In this document: positions 24,752-32,188 of the stretch, piece after piece
How the letters are laid out: each line of letters starts with the position of its first letter
Numbering within the stretch: the first letter of the stretch is position 1
NCBI GenBank assembly: GCA_008012115.1
Contig: SSEB01000016.1
Location: 1-64,000 of the forward strand
DNA from: Nevskiaceae bacterium
Lineage (GTDB): Bacteria; Pseudomonadota; Gammaproteobacteria; Nevskiales; Nevskiaceae
DNA length: 64,000 nt
Direction of reading: 5' to 3'
Notes under the pieces: generated by a model
Database searches by the model: none
What the model saw: only the letters and a program-made list of their open reading frames with translations
Told to the model about the DNA's origin: nothing
Translations under genes and position numbers: made by a program

Positions 24752-26305
24752 GTGAGCGCAAGCGTGCAGAAGGCATCGCAGGCCCCACTCAAGGGGTTGC
24801 CGCTGGTGCTGCTGACCGTCGGCGTGGCGTTGTCGACGTTCATGGAGGTGCTCGACACCACCATCGTCAACGTCTCGGTTCCCAACATCGCCGGCAGCCT
24901 GGCGGTGAGCCCATCCGAGGGCACCTGGGCGATCAGTTCATATTCGCTGGCGGCGGCGATCATGCAGCCGCTCACCGGCTGGCTGTCGAAGCGTTTTGGC
25001 GAGGTGCGCACCTTCTGCCTTTCGGTGCTGCTGTTCGTGGTTTTTTCCGCGTTGTGTGGTCTGGCCACCACGATGCCGATGCTGGTGCTGTTCCGTCTGA
25101 TGCAGGGTTTGGTCTCGGGACCGATGGTGCCGTTGTCGCAGTCGCTGCTGATGGTGAACTACCCGCCGGAGAAGCGCGGCATCGCGCTGGGCCTCTGGGC
25201 GATGACGGTCATCGTCGCGCCGGTGTTTGGCCCGATTTTCGGCGGCTGGCTCACCGACAACCTGTCGTGGCCATGGATCTTCTACATCAATCTGCCGGTG
25301 GGGCTGTTCGCCGCGATCATCACCTGGACGCTGATGCGCAAGCGCGAGACGCCGATGATCAAGAATCCCATCGATGTCGTCGGCCTGTTTCTGCTGGTGG
25401 TCGGTGTCGGCAGCCTGCAGTTCATGCTCGACAACGGCAACGATCTCGACTGGTTCGGTTCGCCGGTGATCGTGGCATTGGGGCTGACGGCGCTGGTGGG
25501 GCTGATTTTTCTCGTCGCCTGGGAACTGACCGACCGGCATCCGATCGTGGATCTGAGTCTGTTTCGCCAGCGCAACTACCGCTTCGGCGTCATGGCGATG
25601 GGACTCGGCATCTTCGGCTTCTTCGGCATCAGCGTGATCTTTCCGCTGTGGCTGCAGACCACGGTGGGCTACACCGCCACCTGGGCGGGGCTGGCGACGG
25701 CGCCGGTCGGCATTCTGCCGCTGATCCTGGCGCCCATCGTCGGCAAGAACGTCAACCGGCTGAACCTGCGCGCGGCAACCAGCTTCGCCTTCTTCATCTT
25801 CGCCGTGTCCTCGTTCTGGGCGGCGACGCGCACGGATTCGTCCTCGTACCTCCAGTACGCGCTGCCACGCTTCTTCCAGGGTGTCGGGATCGCGTTCTTC
25901 TTCGTGCCGATCAACCAGATCATCATGTCGGGTGTACAGCCGCACGAGATCGCTTCGGCGTCGGGCCTGTCGAATTTCGTACGCACGATCGCCGGCAGTC
26001 TTTCCACCGCCATCAGCACCTGGCTGTGGCAGGATCGTTCCACCTATCACCGCACGGTTCTGGCCGAGCACGTCAACGCGCAGGCGCCGGGTTGGCAGCA
26101 CTATCAGGCGCAGCTGCAGAGCACGGTGGGCGGCGACGTGAGTCACTGGCAGCCGTTGCTCGATCATGTCGTTGCCGTGCAGGCGCAGACGATGGCGGCC
26201 AATGACATGTTCCGCCTGTACGGCGTGATCTTCCTGATCATCATTCCGATCCTCTGGCTGGCGCGACCGCCCTTCGGAGCCAGAGGTATCGAGGGCATGC
26301 ACTGA
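24752..26305 (+). CDS. DHA2 (EmrB/QacA) family MFS drug transporter
   Basis: The 517-residue protein has about 14 membrane helices and starts at GTG 24752. The antiporter motif C region LDTTIVNVSVPNIAGSL and the motif A-like GWLSKRFGEVRTF are visible. It is the inner-membrane pump of the operon and ends before a strong terminator. Confidence 0.93.
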   Translation: MSASVQKASQAPLKGLPLVLLTVGVALSTFMEVLDTTIVNVSVPNIAGSLAVSPSEGTWAISSYSLAAAIMQPLTGWLSKRFGEVRTFCLSVLLFVVFSALCGLATTMPMLVLFRLMQGLVSGPMVPLSQSLLMVNYPPEKRGIALGLWAMTVIVAPVFGPIFGGWLTDNLSWPWIFYINLPVGLFAAIITWTLMRKRETPMIKNPIDVVGLFLLVVGVGSLQFMLDNGNDLDWFGSPVIVALGLTALVGLIFLVAWELTDRHPIVDLSLFRQRNYRFGVMAMGLGIFGFFGISVIFPLWLQTTVGYTATWAGLATAPVGILPLILAPIVGKNVNRLNLRAATSFAFFIFAVSSFWAATRTDSSSYLQYALPRFFQGVGIAFFFVPINQIIMSGVQPHEIASASGLSNFVRTIAGSLSTAISTWLWQDRSTYHRTVLAEHVNAQAPGWQHYQAQLQSTVGGDVSHWQPLLDHVVAVQAQTMAANDMFRLYGVIFLIIIPILWLARPPFGARGIEGMH

Positions 26306-26432
26306 CCGCTTGAAGACGGTCGATGATTTGCGGCGAGGCCCGCATTTTCCGTCGCGCACTTCTGTTTTACTCCCCTTGTTCCATGAGAGCCGGAGCGCCG
26401 AATACTCCTCCTTCGGCGCGACCGGACCGCTC

Positions 26433-26472
26433 GCGGCATCTGTGATGACCAGCCACAGATGCCGCCTTTTTT
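26433..26472 (+). terminator. Rho-independent terminator of the efflux operon
   Basis: GCGGCATCTGTG at 26434 pairs with CACAGATGCCGC ending at 26465, followed by six T. It is 128 bases after the MFS stop. Confidence 0.88.
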
Positions 26473-26586
26473 GCGCAAAATCGCCTTGATGAGCCGTTGC
26501 CGCAGCGATGCGCGGATCGCTGTCTGCGCGTGCATCTTCGGCCGGTTTTAATCACATCTCGCATCGATGTCCGAGGCGAATTTTTC

Positions 26587-26615
26587 CGATTTTCCCTAGG
26601 GAAAATCGATTTTTT
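26587..26615 (+). terminator. Perfect 22-bp palindrome with T-run
   Basis: Bases 26587-26608 form a perfect palindrome centred on CCCTAGGG with CGATTTT/AAAATCG arms, followed by ATTTTTTC. It could be a second terminator or a protein-binding site upstream of the lysine-rich protein gene. The rest of 26306-26753 shows no gene. Confidence 0.45.
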
Positions 26616-26753
26616 CGAGTGCTGCGCGAAGCGTGGAAAATTTTGCTGCAGCCTGCGGCGCAACCCGCCGCCACGCATTCTCCTAGGGGGCATGTTTGAA
26701 ATTCGTGTTTAATATGGAGTAAATTCAAGTCTCCATCACAGCGGGAGTTCATC

Positions 26754-26888
26754 ATGGTTGCGAAGAAGAAGGCAGCGAAGAAGGCGCCGGCTAAGAAGGC
26801 GGCGAAGAAGGCGGTCAAGAAGGTTGCGAAGAAGGCCGTCAAGAAAGTTGCAAAGAAGGCCGTCAAGAAGGCGGCGAAGAAGAAGTAA
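26754..26888 (+). CDS. 44-residue histone H1-like Lys/Ala repeat protein
   Basis: A short gene with a GGGAGTTCATC ribosome site. The product starts MVAKKKAAKKAPAKK and is almost wholly made of AAKK, AVKK and VAKK tetrads, ending AAKKK: only Lys, Ala, Val, one Pro and Met. Such proteins resemble the C-terminal tail of histone H1 and the AlgP/HctB-like bacterial proteins, which bind DNA non-specifically. It lies 62 bases before a second protein with the same kind of repeats plus a SWIB domain. A role in nucleoid compaction is inference. Confidence 0.75.
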   Translation: MVAKKKAAKKAPAKKAAKKAVKKVAKKAVKKVAKKAVKKAAKKK

Positions 26889-26950
26889 CTTGAAGAGCGC
26901 TTGACGCCCGGGCATCCACCCGGGCGTATCTCTAAGTGGAGTAAATAGTC

Positions 26951-27325
26951 ATGGCGAAAGTGAGCAAGAAGAAACCGGCAGCCAAGAAGGCTGCTCCGAA
27001 GAAGGCGGCCAAGAAGGTCGTCAAGAAGGCCGCGCCGAAGAAGGCGGCCAAGAAAGTCGTCAAGAAGGCCAAGCGCAAGCCGAGCGCAGCGCTGATGAAG
27101 CCGATGACGCCGAGCGCGACGCTGGCGGAAATCGTCGGTGCCAAGGCGCAGCCCCGTGGCCAGATCACCAAGGGCCTCTGGGCTTACATCAAGAAGAACG
27201 GCCTGCAGGACCAGAAGAACAAGCGCCAGATCAATGCCGACGACAAGCTGAAGAAGCTGTTCGGCGGCAAGTCCAGCGTGAACATGTTCGAGATGACCAA
27301 GCTGGTCAGCAAGCACATCAGCTGA
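26951..27325 (+). CDS. SWIB/MDM2 domain protein with histone H1-like N-terminus
   Basis: This 124-residue protein has residues 1-45 made of KKAAPKKAAKKVVKK-type repeats. Residues 48-124 form a SWIB domain: LMKPMTPSATLAEIVG, QITKGLWAYIKKNGLQD, KRQINADDKLKKLFGG and MFEMTKLVSKHI. SWIB domains are best known from eukaryotic chromatin remodellers and also occur in chlamydiae and some proteobacteria. The fusion suggests a DNA-associated protein. A GTGGAGTAAAT ribosome site precedes it. Confidence 0.88.
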   Translation: MAKVSKKKPAAKKAAPKKAAKKVVKKAAPKKAAKKVVKKAKRKPSAALMKPMTPSATLAEIVGAKAQPRGQITKGLWAYIKKNGLQDQKNKRQINADDKLKKLFGGKSSVNMFEMTKLVSKHIS

Positions 27326-27448
27326 TTTTGGCGGAGCGGATGGAGCGATTGCTCCATTCAGCGGCGAGTCAGCTTGCAGGAATAGGATGATCTTCAAGGA
27401 GATCATCCCTGTCTCCGAGGAGGACTCCCTACCTCCGCTCCCAATGAA

Positions 27449-27478
27449 CCCGCAGCGGCGACGCTGCGGGTTTTTTTT
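27449..27478 (+). terminator. Rho-independent terminator after the SWIB gene
   Basis: CCCGCAGCG at 27449-27457 pairs with CGCTGCGGG at 27462-27470, followed by eight T. Further small hairpins lie upstream, such as GGATGATCT/AGATCATCC at 27387-27409. From 27480 to 27892 I see no gene, only a dyad CATATA-N7-TATATG near 27768-27786 that may serve the next gene. Confidence 0.9.
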
Positions 27479-27892
27479 GCCCTGTCGAAAGCGGACCTCC
27501 GGCAGTATTCGTCACCACGCCATGGGCCTGCACGCAACCATTTTCACGGCTGCGTAGTAATAGCGTTTGGGAGTAGGCCATCACGGCGGGCCTGCGGCGT
27601 TGCGGACGGTCTCGCCGGCAGTTGCCACGTGAGACCGCTGGCGCTGGCGATCATGTCGTTCAAGACCACTCCAAGGGCGTCGCCGAAGAGATCAGACGTC
27701 GGGGGATAGGCTTGCCCGTTGATGCCTCTCGCGCAAAGTCATCACCATGAGCATGACGCATTATGACCATATATTGGCGCTATATGACTGTTCGCGCTTC
27801 GAGGGGCCATGAAAAATGAGAAATGATTTTGAACACAGTAGACATCAGGTCCGCCAGCGCCTGTCGAGCGACGTCCGGGTGAGTGCTCCAGG

Positions 27893-30514
27893 ATGAAATT
27901 TCGCCAAAGCTGGAGCCCATCGCTCAAGGGAGCGTTGCCCGAAACCCGGCGATTGCTGGTGCCCCGCCAGCGGTTGCTGGCGCTGGATGCCGGGCTGCCG
28001 ATTCTCGTCATCGAGGGGCCGTCCGGCTACGGCAAGACGGTTCTGGCTGAAATGTGGCTGGCTCTGCATCGCGGGGATGCCACCTGCTGCTGGATTTCTC
28101 TGGATGCATCCAGCGGCGACCCGATCATCTTTCTGAACGGTGTGCTGGAAGCCGTGGGCGCCGACGTTGTCGGCAAGGAGGAGGCGGGTATCGACGGCGA
28201 GGCAGGGCTCTCCGAGCGCTTTGCCCATCTCTGCACCCATCTGGCGAATGCCGATACGCGCTTCGTGATTGTCTTCGACGATGTGCATGCCATCGCTGAC
28301 CGCCATGCCTGCGTTTATCTCGAGCGCTTGCTTACCCTCGCGTCCAGCAAGCTCTGCCTGTGTTTGACGATGCAACCCTTCGACGTCGGGCTGGGACTGG
28401 GCCGCCTCACCGCGGAGGGCAAGGTCACCTGGGTTCAGGCACCCAGCCTCGCCATGACCCGGGAGGAAGTGAGCGAGCTGTCGCAACTGCGGGGACGGCC
28501 GCTGAACGATGCACAACTCGACTGGCTCTATCAGGTGACACAGGGCTGGCCCGCCCTGACCCAGATTGCACTGGCTGCGCCCATCGATCTTGGAGACGAG
28601 GCGCTTGCACGCGATGTGACGGCTGGATCCGCGCCGCTGCGCGAATACATCTACCAGCGGTTCATACAGACGTTGTCTGAGGATGATAGGGACGTGCTGT
28701 GGACGCTCTCCTGTGTTGGCAGCGCGCCCGTGTCGCTTTTGATTGCGCTCAATCCGCCCGCTTCGAAGGTCGATATCGCCATTCTGAATTTTCGCGCGTT
28801 GGGGCTGGTTCAGAATCGTGATCTCGACGATAGCACCACGGTATCGCTGCATGCCCTGATCAGGGAGGTTGCTGCGCGCCTGCTGGCGGACGCGGCAGCC
28901 AGGACGAAGACGGAAGTCCTTCGTGAGGCGGCCGAGTGGAAATGGACGCACGGCAGGGGCGCGATAGCGGTGGGGCTCGCGCTGGATGGCGGTCCCGAAC
29001 TGGCTGCGCTTGCCCGGGGGTGGATCAAGGAGTTGGGTTTCAATTTCTTGTTTCGCACCGGCCAGCATCAGACGCTGCTGGGTCTGATCGAGCGGTGGGA
29101 GAAAGTGACGCGGATTTTCGATCCTGAAATTGATTCCATCGCAGCTTGGGCCCTGATCTTCCAGCGTCAATTTGCACAGGCCGAGTCTCGACTTGCCCGG
29201 ATCTCCCAGGCAGGAGAGGGTGCCCTGGCAGACGCGCTGCATCTGCAGCGCACGGTCATCGCGGCCTTGCGGGACGATTTCTCGCTTGCAGGCATCCTTT
29301 CCCAGCAATGGCTGCGAAATAACAGCGGCAAGGAGTCGTTTGCCCTGGGAATCGCTTCGACGGTCCTCGCGTTCAGCCTGAAGTTCACGGCGGATTTCGA
29401 CCGCGCACAGGTGGCGGTACGCGATGCGATGTATGGATTCAATTCCGTGCAGTCCGCCTACGGCACTGTGTGGGCGCACGTCGTCAATGCACTGGTGCTG
29501 ATCCAGGCGGGGCGTTATCGCGCGGCGCTGGCACAGATTGAGGCCGGCCTGACCCGCTGCCCCGGCTCTCAGGGCTTCGGCAACCTGAGAACCCTGTTGA
29601 GGGCTCAGGAAGCGTTTCTGCGCTATGAGCGCAATGAACTGGAAAAAGTCCGCGAGATTCTAGGGGAAGTGCTTTCCCTGCTGTCCGACCAGGGGGTCGT
29701 CGACGCGGTATGCCTGGGTTACGCCGCTGCCGCGCGTGCGCGTGCGGCCAATGGTGACTTCGGCACGGCGCTGGACATTCTCTCGGAGGGTGAACTCATC
29801 GCCGTGCAGCGCGATTTCCCCAGGCTGAACGCAGCGTTGCGCATTGAGCGGGCGCTCCTGCTGGTGCGCAGCGGGGCATCCAGCCAGGCCAAGCCGATTC
29901 TGCAGTCGATTCCTTCTGCCTACCGGATGAAAACGACCGCGAGGCTCCTCCAGGTGCGAATTGCGATTGCCGACGGCGAGGGCAACACCGCGCGGCAGAT
30001 CGCACAGGAACTGCTGCCGCGCCTTCGGGCGCAGGGAAGGCAGAGCCGCTTGTGCGAGGCCCTGATCCTGTTCGCGCTGTCGGAGGACCTGTGCGGAAAC
30101 GATCGCGGCTCGTTGGCTGCGCTGGGCGAGGCGCTCGAGATCGCCAGTGTCGAGGGTTATCTCCGCACCTTCGTGGACGAGGGCAAGGTGGTGATGGCCA
30201 TGATCCGTCGCTGGTTGAGCGATGCCCGGGGTGGCTTCCGCCCCGCAATCGTGCTGGCGAAACAGCTGCTCGAGCTCATCGATTCGCCTGAGGACCCCGC
30301 GCTGAAAGACACCCCAACGACCGTATTCAACAAGCGCGAACGCCAGATTCTGGCGCTGCTGAGCGATGGTCTGAGCAATGCGCAACTGGCGCAGCGGTGT
30401 TTCATCTCGGAGGGGACGGTCAAGTGGTATCTCCATAACCTCTACGAGAAGCTGGGCGTCGGTAACCGGACAGCGCTGCTGCGCGCAGTTCGTGATCTTG
30501 GCCTGAAGCTTTGA
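27893..30514 (+). CDS. MalT-like LuxR-family ATP-dependent regulator (LAL type)
   Basis: The 873-residue protein has an N-terminal STAND-type NTPase (P-loop VIEGPSGYGKTVLAEMW, acidic Walker B in RFVIVFDDVHAIAD), a long helical TPR-like middle that would sense the inducer, and a C-terminal LuxR helix-turn-helix (LNKRERQILALLSDGLSNAQLAQRCFISEGTVKWYLHNLYEKLGV). MalT-like activators oligomerise on ATP and inducer binding. It lies directly upstream of the reductase and DUF1302 genes. Two matching dyads in their promoters (30526, 31916) are candidate targets. The inducer is unknown. Confidence 0.92.
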   Translation: MKFRQSWSPSLKGALPETRRLLVPRQRLLALDAGLPILVIEGPSGYGKTVLAEMWLALHRGDATCCWISLDASSGDPIIFLNGVLEAVGADVVGKEEAGIDGEAGLSERFAHLCTHLANADTRFVIVFDDVHAIADRHACVYLERLLTLASSKLCLCLTMQPFDVGLGLGRLTAEGKVTWVQAPSLAMTREEVSELSQLRGRPLNDAQLDWLYQVTQGWPALTQIALAAPIDLGDEALARDVTAGSAPLREYIYQRFIQTLSEDDRDVLWTLSCVGSAPVSLLIALNPPASKVDIAILNFRALGLVQNRDLDDSTTVSLHALIREVAARLLADAAARTKTEVLREAAEWKWTHGRGAIAVGLALDGGPELAALARGWIKELGFNFLFRTGQHQTLLGLIERWEKVTRIFDPEIDSIAAWALIFQRQFAQAESRLARISQAGEGALADALHLQRTVIAALRDDFSLAGILSQQWLRNNSGKESFALGIASTVLAFSLKFTADFDRAQVAVRDAMYGFNSVQSAYGTVWAHVVNALVLIQAGRYRAALAQIEAGLTRCPGSQGFGNLRTLLRAQEAFLRYERNELEKVREILGEVLSLLSDQGVVDAVCLGYAAAARARAANGDFGTALDILSEGELIAVQRDFPRLNAALRIERALLLVRSGASSQAKPILQSIPSAYRMKTTARLLQVRIAIADGEGNTARQIAQELLPRLRAQGRQSRLCEALILFALSEDLCGNDRGSLAALGEALEIASVEGYLRTFVDEGKVVMAMIRRWLSDARGGFRPAIVLAKQLLELIDSPEDPALKDTPTTVFNKRERQILALLSDGLSNAQLAQRCFISEGTVKWYLHNLYEKLGVGNRTALLRAVRDLGLKL

Positions 30515-30522
30515 CGGGCGGA

Positions 30523-30544
30523 TTTCCTACCGATCGATAGGTGC
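30523..30544 (+). promoter_or_regulatory. Candidate activator site 1 (CCTA-N8-TAGG)
   Basis: TTTCCTACCGATCG continues into ATAGGTGC; the dyad CCTA/TAGG occupies 30526-30541. The same block occurs at 31913-31934 before the DUF1302 gene. It lies 36 bases before the reductase ATG. Confidence 0.55.
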
Positions 30545-30577
30545 CCTTGACGATCGACTTTGAAAATATCCGAAATC

Positions 30578-31798
30578 ATGGCCAAACAACTGGTAGCAAT
30601 CATCGGCGCGGGGCAGGCGGCCTTTCAGGCGGCAGTGAACCTGCGGCAGGAGGGTTATGTCGGACGCATCGTCGTCACCGGCGACGAGCCGTACCTGCCC
30701 TATAACCGGCCGCCGCTTTGCAAGAACTACCTTGCCGGCTTGGTGCCCCAGGAAAGGCTGATGCTGCGGCCGCGGACGTTCTACGTCGACACCGATATCG
30801 AGGTTAGGACTGGGCTGTCGGCTTTGCGGTTGCGCCTGCCGGATCGCACGATCGATTTCTCCGATGGCTCCGCCCTGGGCTTCGATCACCTGGTGATTGC
30901 AACCGGTGGCCGGCCGCGGTTGCTCGACGTCCCGGGTGCCGACCTTCCGGGCGTTCACTATCTGAGGACGCTGCACGACGTCAACCACATCCGCAGCGGC
31001 CTGCGACCAGGTGCGCGGCTGGTACTGATCGGTGGCGGGTACATCGGCTTGGAGGTTGGCGCGGTGGCGCGCCAGATGGGACTGGACGTCACGATACTGG
31101 AAGCAGCTCCGCAGTTGCTGTCCCGCGTCACGGGCACGTTTGTCGCGGGATTCTATTCGGACCTTCACCGGCAGCACGGTGTGCACGTGCATTGCGGGAC
31201 AATAGTGACCTACATAGAAGCGGACGGGCCCACGCTCCGCGCCTGTTGTCAGAACGGTTCGCAGTACCCCGCCGATCTGATCATCGTCGCTATCGGCATG
31301 CAGCCCAACATTGATATTGCCTTGAACGCAGGCATTGTCTGTAACAAGGGCATCGTGACAGACGACTATTGCCGCACTTCCGTTCCCGACATCTATGCGG
31401 CTGGCGACTGTTCCGAGCACCGCTCACGTTTTTACGACGCCCAGATGCACCTGCAATCAGTGCCCAATGCCATTGAGCAGGGACGCACGGTCGCAGCGGC
31501 GATATGCGGCAAGGCGAAGCCGTTCAAGCATGTGCCGTGGTTCTGGTCCGACCAGTACGACATCAAGCTGCAGAGTGCCGGCGTCAACAACGGCCACGAC
31601 CGCATGATCGTGCGGGGTAATCCTGCTGACCATTCCTTTGCAGCGTTTTACCTGAAGGGACAGCGGCTGATTGCCATGGACGCAATCAACCGGCCCGAGG
31701 AGTTTTCCCTCTCGAGGGAATGGATCGCCGATGAAACGCCGCTCCGTCTCGAGCGCATCGATAACGACGCTGTGCCGGTCAAGCAGCTGAGCGCATAA
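30578..31798 (+). CDS. NAD(P)H:ferredoxin/rubredoxin reductase-type FAD oxidoreductase
   Basis: This 406-residue flavoprotein of the BphA4/AlkT-like family starts at ATG 30578. The FAD motif is AIIGAGQAAFQAAVNLRQEGY, the second GxGxxG is LIGGGYIGLEVGAVARQMG, and YAAGDCSEH is the C-terminal FAD motif. The reductase C-domain signature VPWFWSDQYDIKLQ follows. Such enzymes feed electrons from NAD(P)H to a ferredoxin or rubredoxin serving an oxygenase. A plausible client is the membrane di-iron desaturase at 39917. No ferredoxin gene is seen nearby. Confidence 0.9.
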   Translation: MAKQLVAIIGAGQAAFQAAVNLRQEGYVGRIVVTGDEPYLPYNRPPLCKNYLAGLVPQERLMLRPRTFYVDTDIEVRTGLSALRLRLPDRTIDFSDGSALGFDHLVIATGGRPRLLDVPGADLPGVHYLRTLHDVNHIRSGLRPGARLVLIGGGYIGLEVGAVARQMGLDVTILEAAPQLLSRVTGTFVAGFYSDLHRQHGVHVHCGTIVTYIEADGPTLRACCQNGSQYPADLIIVAIGMQPNIDIALNAGIVCNKGIVTDDYCRTSVPDIYAAGDCSEHRSRFYDAQMHLQSVPNAIEQGRTVAAAICGKAKPFKHVPWFWSDQYDIKLQSAGVNNGHDRMIVRGNPADHSFAAFYLKGQRLIAMDAINRPEEFSLSREWIADETPLRLERIDNDAVPVKQLSA

Positions 31799-31912
31799 GC
31801 AGCGTCAGCGGCGTCTCCGGTCGGGGCCTTATGCACCGGCCTCCTCATTCGTTGCCCTCGATCGGGTAACGCGCCCCGCTGACGAGCAGGCAAGAACCCG
31901 CAACCTACCTGA

Positions 31913-31957
31913 TTTCCTATCTTTCTATAGGTGCGCTGAACCCTTGCCTCTTTATAC
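31913..31957 (+). promoter_or_regulatory. Candidate activator site 2 with promoter
   Basis: TTTCCTATCTTTCT continues into ATAGGTGC; the dyad CCTAT-N6-ATAGG is at 31916-31931. TTATAC at 31952-31957 would be a -10 with the dyad overlapping the -35, the arrangement expected for an activator. The remainder of 31799-32188 shows no gene. Confidence 0.5.
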
Positions 31958-32188
31958 CTTGAGTACCGTCGAAAAGACGGCTGTTGTGCACTGCGATGGC
32001 GTCTGAGCTGAGGCGCGGGTACTCCGAGTGTCCGCGCATCAATCCGCTCAAGAAAAAACGGCCACGCAGCCATCAGAGGAGATGAATCACGTTGGGAGCG
32101 GCACTGCCGGTCGTGGCCTCGGGCCATCGGCCTCGCTGCGCGCTACGGGGCTGCGATTCGAAAAGAAACTGGAAACAGGGGACGACGA

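Noticed and set aside
26760-27075. Simple-sequence repeat tract
   Set aside because: The AAGAAGG repeats are codons of the two lysine-rich proteins, each with a start, stop and ribosome site.
27480-27892. Possible small gene in the gap before the MalT-like regulator
   Set aside because: Short frames exist, but none has a ribosome site or a recognisable product.
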